From Balneolaceae bacterium UBA3186 (GTDB lineage Bacteria; Bacteroidota; Rhodothermia; Balneolales; Balneolaceae): a DNA stretch of 64,000 nucleotides. This document shows, in pieces, positions 17,903-25,190 of the stretch. The position numbers and the translations under genes are program-made. Position 1 is the stretch's first letter. Each line of letters begins with the position of its first letter. The notes beneath the pieces were generated by a model, which saw only the letters and a list, made by a program, of their open reading frames with translations, searched no databases and had not been told where the DNA came from. The stretch lies in assembly GCA_002364085.1 (NCBI GenBank), contig DEXK01000004.1, forward strand, positions 31,509-95,508, given 5' to 3'.

Positions 17903-19717
17903 ATGAAAAAAGAAGAGAAGAATACCAAGAAGATTAGTAGAAGAGCATTTTTCCGTTACACAGCTTCTATTGGGGCTGTTGTGGGAATGTCAACTATTTT
18001 GCCGGCATATGCTTTTGCAGGATTTGGGGAAAGAGATGTGTTGGAACCCAAAGGTGCTGACAATATTTTAGATCTAACCATAAGTGAAATTCCTATCAAC
18101 ATTGACGGGAAAACAAGTACTGCCATTGGAATAAATGGAAGTGTTCCCGGACCGCTTATCCGCTTAAAAGAAGGCGAAGATGTTTTACTTAGAGTTAAAA
18201 ATGAGCTTAAAGAAGATACATCTATTCACTGGCATGGAATTATTTTACCGTTTCAAATGGATGGAGTTCCGGGAGTAAGTTTCGATGGTATTAAACCGGG
18301 AGAAACTTTTGAATACCGCTTTCCGGTAACTCAAAATGGTACATACTGGTATCACAGCCATTCAAAATTACAGGAACAGTTGGGACATTATGGACCAATG
18401 ATTATTGAACCAAAAGATAATGATCCTGTTGAGTATGACAGAGAGTATCCTGTGTTACTATCTGACTGGACATTTGAGAGTCCATATGATGTAATGAACA
18501 ATATGAAAAAAATGGATGGTTACTATAATTATCAGAAGCGAACGTTTGGCGAGTTCTTTAAAGATGTTTCGGAAGATGGTTTTGTAAGTGCATTTAAAAA
18601 TTATACATCATTTGCACGAATGCGTATGAGTCCAACCGATCTTGCAGATGTTACAGGAGCCACCTACACCTACTTAATGAATGGTCGTGGTCCGGAATCG
18701 AATTGGAATGCTCTTTTTAAAAAAGGAGAAAGAATACGTTTACGATTCATCAATGGTTCTGCAGGATCTACTTTTGATGTTCGCATTCCCGGATTGAAAA
18801 TGACGGTAGTTCAGGCAGATGGACAGAATATAGAGCCGGTTTCTATTGAAGAGTTCAGAATTGGTATCGCCGAAACGTATGATGTAATTGTTGAACCAAA
18901 AGAAGAGAAAGCATTTACAATTTTTGCTGAATCACTTGATCGAAGTGGTTTTGCGCGTGGCACGTTAGCTCCTAATGAAGGAATGGCTGCGGCAGTTCCT
19001 GTTCTTCGTCCAAGACCAACCCGTACTATGAAAGATATGGGGATGAATATGAGCGATATGAAGATGGACGGCATGAAGATGGATAACATGGAAAAGAAAG
19101 ACAACGCCATGGAAGGAATGGATAATGGAAACATGGACCATAATATGATGGGTATGTCAGGTATGAATTCAGATCCTGTAAAACATGGTCCTGATCGACA
19201 TGGAGTTGGCGCAGCAGCGATTGCCGATAATCAATACAATCGCTTAAATGAGCCGGGAATAGGGTTAGGAAAAGACGGGCGTAAAGTTCTTGTGTACAAT
19301 GATTTGAAAAGTCTTGAGCCAAATATTGATGAGAGAAAACCGGAAAGAGAAGTTGAATTACATCTTACAGGAAATATGGAACGCTATATGTGGTCTTTTG
19401 ATGGTAAAGAATTCAATGAGGTAAAAGGACCTATTGAATTTACTCAGGATGAAAGACTACGCTTGATTCTTGTAAACGATACGATGATGGAACATCCTAT
19501 CCATTTACACGGAATGTGGATGGAATTAGAGAACGAAAACGGGATCTATAATCCTCGAAAACACACTCTTTTAATACAACCGGCACAGCGAATCTCTGCA
19601 CTAGTCACACCAAGAGATAAAGGGCGATGGGCTTTTCATTGCCACATTCTATATCACATGGAAATGGGGATGTTTCGAGTTGTACAGGTTAGTGATAAAA
19701 ATGGAGGGATCTACTAA
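17903..19717 (+). CDS. pcoA: Tat-exported multicopper oxidase (PcoA/CopA type)
   Basis: This 604-residue oxidase probably detoxifies periplasmic Cu(I) to Cu(II). The N-terminus is a twin-arginine signal (SRRAFFRY, then a hydrophobic stretch ending AYAFAG). Three cupredoxin domains carry the four copper motifs: HWHG (about 111), WYHSHS (about 150), HPIHLHG (about 531) and HCHILYHMEMGMF (about 579). A Met/Asp-rich insertion (about 374-425; repeated MDGMKM, MDNGNMDHNMMGM) matches the Met-rich region of PcoA-type enzymes and likely binds Cu(I). Its stop overlaps the next start (TAATG), coupling it to pcoB, the usual partner. Confidence 0.95.
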   Translation: MKKEEKNTKKISRRAFFRYTASIGAVVGMSTILPAYAFAGFGERDVLEPKGADNILDLTISEIPINIDGKTSTAIGINGSVPGPLIRLKEGEDVLLRVKNELKEDTSIHWHGIILPFQMDGVPGVSFDGIKPGETFEYRFPVTQNGTYWYHSHSKLQEQLGHYGPMIIEPKDNDPVEYDREYPVLLSDWTFESPYDVMNNMKKMDGYYNYQKRTFGEFFKDVSEDGFVSAFKNYTSFARMRMSPTDLADVTGATYTYLMNGRGPESNWNALFKKGERIRLRFINGSAGSTFDVRIPGLKMTVVQADGQNIEPVSIEEFRIGIAETYDVIVEPKEEKAFTIFAESLDRSGFARGTLAPNEGMAAAVPVLRPRPTRTMKDMGMNMSDMKMDGMKMDNMEKKDNAMEGMDNGNMDHNMMGMSGMNSDPVKHGPDRHGVGAAAIADNQYNRLNEPGIGLGKDGRKVLVYNDLKSLEPNIDERKPEREVELHLTGNMERYMWSFDGKEFNEVKGPIEFTQDERLRLILVNDTMMEHPIHLHGMWMELENENGIYNPRKHTLLIQPAQRISALVTPRDKGRWAFHCHILYHMEMGMFRVVQVSDKNGGIY

Positions 19718-20535
19718 TGCAACAAGTAAATGTCATTGTTAAGCGAACCCCAAAAATTTTCAGTAACAATATTATGTTAAAGATAAATTTTCAAAAAATA
19801 GCACTCATTTTGTTACCCATATTAATTTTAACCGGTAACTCAGTGAAAGCTCAAAAGGCTCCGGAATTTAGCAACAAGATTCTTCCCGATAACAAAACCT
19901 ATTTCTACTTTGTAGCTGACAGGTTTGAATACTATTCTAAAGAAGGCACAAATCCCTTGGTTTGGGATGTTCAGGGGTATTATGGAAAGGATTACAATAA
20001 ATTCTGGTTTAAAGCAGAAGGGGAAGCCCTTACTTCAGAAAAAGAAGGAGAAATGGAATTTCAAGGGTTATACAGTCGCCCGGTAACTTCCTATTTCGAT
20101 GTTCAAGCAGGTCTAAGATACGATGTTGCCTATAACAGCATTACCAGTAATTCAAGAGCTTTTGCAGTTTTGGGTTTGCAAGGTTTAGCTCCTTATTTAT
20201 TTGAAGTGGATGGAAGTATCGCAGTAAGTGAAGACGGAGATTTATCGGGTAGTTTTGAAGGTGAGTTAGACTTGCTGATGACTCAGCGGCTCATTATCCA
20301 ACCAAGATTGGCCACAAGTGTAGCGGTTCAAAAAGTAGAAGACTTCGGAGTGGGATCAGGGCTCAATAATATCCAGCTTGGTTTAAGATTGAGATACGAG
20401 ATTAAGCGAGAATTCGCTCCTTATTTGGGAATTTCCTGGAATAGGAAATTGAGCGAAACAGCAGATCTGGCAAAACTTGAAGGTGCAGATGTAAGTGTAT
20501 TTGGAGTAGTTGCTGGGGTAAGGTTGTGGTATTAA
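19717..20535 (+). CDS. pcoB: Copper resistance outer-membrane protein PcoB/CopB-like
   Basis: The ATG at 19717 overlaps the oxidase stop by one base. A second ATG at 19774 directly precedes the hydrophobic signal (MLKINFQKIALILLPILILT) and may be the true start. The mature protein (about 230 residues) begins PEFSNKILPDNKTYFYFVADRFEYY and shows alternating beta strands with the AEGEALTSEKEGEMEFQGLY and LRLRYEIKREFAPYLGISW blocks of the CopB family, an outer-membrane barrel. The usual Met-rich N-terminal region of enterobacterial PcoB is absent. A 168-base gap with no gene follows. Confidence 0.88.
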   Translation: MQQVNVIVKRTPKIFSNNIMLKINFQKIALILLPILILTGNSVKAQKAPEFSNKILPDNKTYFYFVADRFEYYSKEGTNPLVWDVQGYYGKDYNKFWFKAEGEALTSEKEGEMEFQGLYSRPVTSYFDVQAGLRYDVAYNSITSNSRAFAVLGLQGLAPYLFEVDGSIAVSEDGDLSGSFEGELDLLMTQRLIIQPRLATSVAVQKVEDFGVGSGLNNIQLGLRLRYEIKREFAPYLGISWNRKLSETADLAKLEGADVSVFGVVAGVRLWY

Positions 20536-20703
20536 AAAGAAACTTGTTTGGTAAACACATTAAAACAAGAGATAAGGATTAAATAAGAAAATAAAAGAAC
20601 AAGATTTTGAATAGCTGATCAATTTAGGGTTGAATTGATAAACATTAATAAAATGAGATGCTCTCTACGTAAATATAATAACTGATAAATAAATACTACT
20701 ACT

Positions 20704-21243
20704 ATGGAAACTTCAAAACACGAAAAAGGAAACTATCTAAAATTTTTCATGATGATTGGCACCTCCATGATTGCAATGTTTTTCTTGATGTATTTACACT
20801 CGTATGAGATTCTAAATCATGCCTGGTTTAGTGAAACGCGTTTATTTATGACGATGATTATGGGTGGCGCTATGATTATCATCATGCTCGCATTTATGCT
20901 GAACATGTATAAAAATAAAAACGCCAACATCAGTATTTTGGCAGGTGGTCTGCTACTTATTATCGCATCAATTTGGTTGGTTCGCAGCCAAACCACTGTT
21001 AGCGGAACTGACTATATGGAAGGAATGATTCCACATCACTCAATTGCTATTCTGACTAGTGAAAGGGCGAATATAGAGGATAAAAGAGTTCGTAAACTGG
21101 CCGATGAAATTATTGCAGCTCAACTCCGTGAGATCAAAGAAATGGAATGGTTAATTGAAGACATCAAAAATAATGGAATTGCTGAAACAGCAGAAGAAGC
21201 GAATTCAAGACCGGTGCCAAACTTTGAAGGGAGTTTGAATTAA
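20704..21243 (+). CDS. Membrane protein with DUF305 domain
   Basis: This 179-residue protein has three predicted membrane helices (about 14-32, 46-68 and 74-94), then a short DUF305-type four-helix domain containing YMEGMIPHHSIAILTSERA and ending near IKNNG. The HH pair in the MIPHH motif is the conserved signature of the family. Such proteins are frequent in copper resistance islands; a metal-related role is inferred from that company. The 168-base gap before it contains a weak hairpin but no clear promoter, so it may be transcribed separately from the pco genes. Confidence 0.85.
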   Translation: METSKHEKGNYLKFFMMIGTSMIAMFFLMYLHSYEILNHAWFSETRLFMTMIMGGAMIIIMLAFMLNMYKNKNANISILAGGLLLIIASIWLVRSQTTVSGTDYMEGMIPHHSIAILTSERANIEDKRVRKLADEIIAAQLREIKEMEWLIEDIKNNGIAETAEEANSRPVPNFEGSLN

Positions 21244-21311
21244 CCGCTTTCAAAGCATGTATAATAGATGCTAACTAAACATACACTAACATAAATCAAA
21301 TTTAAAAAACT

Positions 21312-22385
21312 ATGGAACTTATACCTGAATGGGCACCAAATATTCATCCGCTATTGGTTCATTTTCCAATTGGAATTATCATTTTAGCGGCATTGATGAA
21401 CTTTATTTCTCTCTTTATTCCCGAAGAATGGTGGGACGAAAAGAAGAATACGATTATATATATAATAGGATCTGTTTCTGCAATAGGAGTTTATTATTCC
21501 GGTAAATCAGCAGCGGACAGTGTTTTTCTTCCAACGGAAGCTCAAACAGTATTAAATGATCACGCAGACTGGGCTCTTTGGCTGGTGTGGTTTTTTATAG
21601 CGTATGCCATCGTAAGAATCGGACTACATTATTTTAAACTTTTTGAGAAATCGATAACTAAATACGTGGCTTTTGTAGCAGTACTTCCGGGAATCTTTTT
21701 GTTATACGAAACGGGAGAACACGGAGCTGAAATGGTATTTGGTTATGGAGCCGGTACCGGACAATTACTTGAACAAGAAGAAGTTTCTCCTGATTTAACG
21801 GATTCAAACCCTGCTTCCTCTGAATCTTCTTTTACACAAAAAGAAAATGGTGATTGGTTCTGGGAAATGAATGAAAATGCAGTAACTGATTTGATAGGAA
21901 ATTTTCACTGGACAGGAGGATCAGTTAATGAGCTGAATCCTGAAGTAGCAGCTTCAAATAGTACTCAGTATTTGAAATTAAGCATAAACGAAGGATCAAA
22001 CACTTTCGTCACACATAACAATTATCAAAATGTTCAGGTCGACTACTATATCGACATGACTGACCTTGATGGGGAGTTGATGCTGATTCACCATTTCATC
22101 GATAACGAAAATTTTGATTATGTACAGCTCAGATCTTCAGGTGTAATAATACAGGGAAGAAAAGAGCAAGGTGAAAACACTGTGTTTCAGGAAGGTAAAT
22201 TTGAAACAGGTGGAGTTCAGTTTTTTAGGGTTGTAGGAAACGGTACTCACTTCAGGGGTTATGTAAATAAAGAAATGGCTGTTCATGGACACGACGATGC
22301 TCCGGAATCGGGAGCCATTGGTTTAAGAATTGAAGGAGAAGGAAGTATTCTCATTTCAAAAATCGAACTATCACAATTAAAATAA
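21312..22385 (+). CDS. DUF2231 membrane domain joined to a beta-sandwich domain
   Basis: 357 residues. The N-terminal half has four hydrophobic segments and begins WAPNIHPLLVHFPIGIIILA, the hallmark of DUF2231 (a small four-helix membrane domain, possibly haem-binding given its His residues). After an acidic Ser-rich linker (about 160-180), the C-terminal half (about 185-357) is a soluble beta-rich domain resembling the 3-keto-disaccharide hydrolase/LamG-like sandwich, with no obvious catalytic residues. The two-part architecture suggests an exposed sensor or binding module on a membrane base. It lies in a run of small redox or copper-island genes. Confidence 0.7.
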   Translation: MELIPEWAPNIHPLLVHFPIGIIILAALMNFISLFIPEEWWDEKKNTIIYIIGSVSAIGVYYSGKSAADSVFLPTEAQTVLNDHADWALWLVWFFIAYAIVRIGLHYFKLFEKSITKYVAFVAVLPGIFLLYETGEHGAEMVFGYGAGTGQLLEQEEVSPDLTDSNPASSESSFTQKENGDWFWEMNENAVTDLIGNFHWTGGSVNELNPEVAASNSTQYLKLSINEGSNTFVTHNNYQNVQVDYYIDMTDLDGELMLIHHFIDNENFDYVQLRSSGVIIQGRKEQGENTVFQEGKFETGGVQFFRVVGNGTHFRGYVNKEMAVHGHDDAPESGAIGLRIEGEGSILISKIELSQLK

Positions 22386-22397
22386 AAGGTAAAAAAA

Positions 22398-22889
22398 ATG
22401 AAAACAATACTATTAACAGGTTTATTATTACTTTCAACGGGATTCATATCAGCTCAGAATATGGATCACGAGAATCATAAGAATATGGCAAGTTCCGAGG
22501 AAGTGGAAGCTGTAAAAAAAGTACTGAAAGCGTATAAAAACGCACTCGAGGCTTTAGATGTAACCGGAACACAAAAACTATTTACAGATGATGCAGATGT
22601 TTTTGAAAACGGAAAATATGAAGGAAGCTATCAGGATTATTTAGATCATCATATTGGACCTGAATTGGGTCATTTTAAAGAATTTTCGTTCATCGATTAT
22701 AAAGTGGATGTACAAATTGAAGGAAAGATTGCAGTTGCCTTTGAGACGTACAACTATAAGATCGTAACGGGAGGGGAAGACAGCAGAACTATCGAAAGAC
22801 AAGCAGTAGCTACTTCAGTTCTTAAGAAAACAGAATCGGGATGGAAGATCATGCAGAATCATGGTTCATCCAGAGCCGTACGAAATTAA
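22398..22889 (+). CDS. Exported NTF2-like (SnoaL/DUF4440) protein
   Basis: A 163-residue protein with a signal peptide (MKTILLTGLLLLSTGFISAQ), then a short His/Met stretch (NMDHENHKNM) and one NTF2-like cone domain. Typical features are the KKVLKAYKNALEALD helix, LFTDDADVFENGKYEG, and the closing GWKIMQNHGSSR. It lies 12 bases after the preceding gene. A related protein of 145 residues follows the cytochrome gene, so the cytochrome is bracketed by two NTF2-like proteins. Role unknown; the His/Met stretch hints at metal contact. Confidence 0.8.
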   Translation: MKTILLTGLLLLSTGFISAQNMDHENHKNMASSEEVEAVKKVLKAYKNALEALDVTGTQKLFTDDADVFENGKYEGSYQDYLDHHIGPELGHFKEFSFIDYKVDVQIEGKIAVAFETYNYKIVTGGEDSRTIERQAVATSVLKKTESGWKIMQNHGSSRAVRN

Positions 22890-22912
22890 CATTCTGAGTT
22901 TAAATTTCTACA

Positions 22913-23392
22913 ATGACACTCAATATTAAAATTAAACGTCTTCTCATTTTTGTTTTCACTTCAGTCTCCATCTTTATGGTTGGATGTGGAGAAAAACAAA
23001 AAGAAACAAAGGCTGTTGCAGATCCAACGACTTTCAAGCAAAGTCGTTGGTACACCCAACAACAATTTGAATTGGGTAAACAAGTATTTACTGCAAACTG
23101 TGCTCAATGTCACGGAGGAAAAGGTCAAGGTTTGGTGGAGGATTGGAAAACGCCAAATCCTAACGGGCAGTTTCCGGCACCACCACTAAACGGAACTGCA
23201 CATACATGGCATCATTCTACCGAAGTGCTGATGGAAACAATAAATAAAGGAGGAATTCCCTTGGGTGGTAGTATGCCTGCTTTTAAAGAAATGCTTTCTG
23301 AAGAAGAAAAGCTGGCTGTAATTGCTTTTGTTCAAAACTTGTGGGACGATGAAACCTATAAAAAATGGCTTAAAATTAATAACTCAAACTAA
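22913..23392 (+). CDS. Lipoprotein c-type cytochrome
   Basis: A 159-residue protein whose signal ends in a lipobox (MVGC, Cys25). It has one haem site (CAQCH, Cys63-His67) followed by GGKGQG and a likely axial Met in the GGSMPAFKEML block near residue 120. It is a single class I cytochrome c domain. It may carry electrons for copper oxidation or another periplasmic redox step in this island; no partner enzyme is identified beyond the multicopper oxidase. Confidence 0.9.
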   Translation: MTLNIKIKRLLIFVFTSVSIFMVGCGEKQKETKAVADPTTFKQSRWYTQQQFELGKQVFTANCAQCHGGKGQGLVEDWKTPNPNGQFPAPPLNGTAHTWHHSTEVLMETINKGGIPLGGSMPAFKEMLSEEEKLAVIAFVQNLWDDETYKKWLKINNSN

Positions 23393-23410
23393 CGAATAAG
23401 GAAAATCACT

Positions 23411-23848
23411 ATGAGAAAATTTACATATACACTACTAATACTATTCATTTCAAGTATAGCATTAGTAGCTCAAGAAACTAACGACAAAGAAATGATCGCA
23501 AAAACGTTGAGCGATCTTGAAACGGCAATTGTAGAGAATGATTCTAAAAAAGCAGGAGAGATACTGCATGATGATGTCACAATTCTTGAAGGTGGCGGTA
23601 TGGAAACTAAAAGTGAGTATTTATCTCATCATTTTCATTCAGACGGAAAGTTTTTATCTGCAATGAACAGGGAGGAAGTATCTCAGGAAATTAGTGTTGA
23701 AGGCAATATGGCATGGGTTACTTCAAAAACCAAAATGACTGGCACATACTCGGGAAGAGATATAGATTTGAGCAGCTTAGAACTTGCTGTACTCAAAAAA
23801 GAGAACGGTATGTGGAAAGTAGTAGCGCTACATTGGTCTTCGAGATAA
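23411..23848 (+). CDS. Exported NTF2-like (SnoaL/DUF4440) protein, second copy
   Basis: A 145-residue protein with a signal peptide (to about VAQE, residue 22) and one NTF2-like domain: IAKTLSDLETAIVENDSKKA, then ILHDDVTILEGGGMETKSEY, ending WKVVALHWSSR. It is related to the gene two places upstream but lacks the His/Met stretch. It is the last gene of the rightward island; the next gene converges 13 bases away and I see no strong terminator in between. Function unknown. Confidence 0.8.
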   Translation: MRKFTYTLLILFISSIALVAQETNDKEMIAKTLSDLETAIVENDSKKAGEILHDDVTILEGGGMETKSEYLSHHFHSDGKFLSAMNREEVSQEISVEGNMAWVTSKTKMTGTYSGRDIDLSSLELAVLKKENGMWKVVALHWSSR

Positions 23849-23861
23849 TATATTAACGATT

Positions 23862-24071
23862 TCAACAGCAATCTCTGCCTTTCTGAATTGGAGGGCAGGG
23901 AACATCCCCATAAGAACAAAATACACAGCAGTCTCCCTGTTTGGGTTTAAGCACCTCTTTACATTCAGGGCATTCCCAGAAAAATTGGCAGGAATCAGTG
24001 GGCATGGTTTCTTGGGATTGATTCCCACACTTAGGACACATTATGGTTGATTCAGCAATGGTGGTTGTCAT
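23862..24071 (-). CDS. GDCCVxC-domain small zinc-finger-like protein
   Basis: A 69-residue, Cys-rich protein. CPKCG near the N-terminus and CPECKE in the middle form a zinc-ribbon-like pair, and GDCCVFCSYGDVPCPP follows. The GDCCVxCSYG motif defines a small family found in mercury-resistance loci. It starts 6 bases after the MerTP gene and belongs to the arsR-merTP operon. Metal binding is almost certain from the cysteines; the exact role is unknown. Confidence 0.85.
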   Translation of the reverse strand: MTTTIAESTIMCPKCGNQSQETMPTDSCQFFWECPECKEVLKPKQGDCCVFCSYGDVPCPPIQKGRDCC

Positions 24072-24077
24072 ATAAAC

Positions 24078-24692
24078 TTAATTGATTTTGGCACTTTCTG
24101 AAGCTATAAAACCCGTTTTGTTTATAGCTTCAATAATAGTTGGGACTGCTGTTTTCTCTTTATCAAATTTGACAACAGCATTTTGATTTTCATAAGAAGC
24201 AGAAGCTTCGAGTACACCTTCAACTCCATGAGCTGCACTTAAGACTGCAGATTCACACCCCGAACAGGTCATACCTTCAATATTGAATGAAACAGTTTCA
24301 ACCTGATCCTTCTGTACGTAGATAACTTTCTGATCCGGTTTCGAAGTAAAAATTGTCGAATAGTAAGGGAAGCTTATTAACAATGCGGCAACTACAGTTA
24401 CTATTCCTAAAAAGCTTTTAGAATTCAGAAATGATGGATTTTCTTCGCAAGCACAATCCGGATCCCAATTGGGTTTTAATTTTCGATACCATGCATAACC
24501 AAGCAATAGTAAGGTAAGCCCAATAATATAAGGTCTGAATGGTTCGATCCAGGAAAAAGTGGCTGCTGCTCCGCTTACACCGGCTACTAAAGCTACAACA
24601 GGAGTGATGCAGCATAGAGAAGCTAAAAATGCGGCAAAGATTCCCACTCCGATCCACTTGGTCTCTGTTTGATTGTTTTTTTCTTTACTCAT
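24078..24692 (-). CDS. merTP: MerTP mercuric-ion transport fusion protein
   Basis: 204 residues. The N-terminal half is MerT-like with three hydrophobic segments and the vicinal cysteine pair in the first (SLCCITP, Cys27-Cys28), plus a CAC pair on the loop after the second segment. The C-terminal part is a MerP/HMA domain with GMTCSGCESAV. The fused arrangement is known as MerTP. It would bring Hg(II) across the membrane for reduction, but no merA or merB is present in the window. The start overlaps the stop of the arsR-type gene (ATGA). Confidence 0.9.
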   Translation of the reverse strand: MSKEKNNQTETKWIGVGIFAAFLASLCCITPVVALVAGVSGAAATFSWIEPFRPYIIGLTLLLLGYAWYRKLKPNWDPDCACEENPSFLNSKSFLGIVTVVAALLISFPYYSTIFTSKPDQKVIYVQKDQVETVSFNIEGMTCSGCESAVLSAAHGVEGVLEASASYENQNAVVKFDKEKTAVPTIIEAINKTGFIASESAKIN

Positions 24693-25069
24693 GCTACTAA
24701 AACCTTTAATAGTTGGTTGTTATTAATGTGACCAAAAATTGGAGACAGAATTTCTTTAAAGACAGGATTGAGAGAATAAAAAATGACCTGCCCATCCCTG
24801 GTGGTACCTACTAAACCACCATCTTTTAATTTTCTAAGATGTTGAGATATAGCAGGTATACTCATATTAAGGATATCCCCAAGATCACAAGGACATAATC
24901 TTTCCTCAGCATTTAACAGAAAAAGAATTTTTAGCCTAACGTCATTCGCTGCTAGTTTTAGTATATCACTTAATTTATAAATAGAAGTATCTACCTGTTC
25001 TAAGGAATTTATACATCGGTTTATTTGATTGAGGTCAGCTACCTCTCTTATACAATCTTGTTTACTCAT
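24689..25069 (-). CDS. ArsR/SmtB-family metalloregulator
   Basis: A 126-residue winged-helix repressor. A non-conserved N-terminal part (about 1-30) precedes the ArsR fold. The recognition helix is in MSIPAISQHLRKLKDGG and the metal site is RLCPCDLGD (Cys59 and Cys61, the position of ELCVCDL in ArsR/CadC). Extra cysteines at 6 and 19 could complete a thiol site as in CadC-type sensors. It is first in the operon with merTP and the GDCCVxC gene. A perfect inverted repeat 37 bases upstream is the likely operator. Metal specificity is unknown (Hg, Cd/Pb or As). Confidence 0.92.
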   Translation of the reverse strand: MSKQDCIREVADLNQINRCINSLEQVDTSIYKLSDILKLAANDVRLKILFLLNAEERLCPCDLGDILNMSIPAISQHLRKLKDGGLVGTTRDGQVIFYSLNPVFKEILSPIFGHINNNQLLKVLVA

Positions 25070-25105
25070 AATATGGAATTAGTTTATCTAATAGTATAAT
25101 AAATT

Positions 25106-25133
25106 AATTATTTAAGCAAATACTTAAATAATT
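25106..25133. promoter_or_regulatory. Perfect inverted repeat, likely operator of the ArsR-type repressor
   Basis: Two perfect 11-base arms (AATTATTTAAG at 25106-25116 and its complement at 25123-25133) are separated by six bases. It sits 37 bases upstream of the arsR-type start. ArsR-family operators are AT-rich imperfect palindromes of about this size. A shorter related palindrome (ACTTAAGT) follows around 25146-25153. Confidence 0.6.
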
Positions 25134-25190
25134 TGATTATTAAATTACTTAAGTATCAGATATGTAGAAAAGCAGCTATTATTAACCGAT

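Noticed and set aside
20545..20573. Weak hairpin after pcoB (CTTGTTT and AAACAAG)
   Set aside because: Seven-base AT-rich arms with a long loop and no T-run; not convincing as a terminator.
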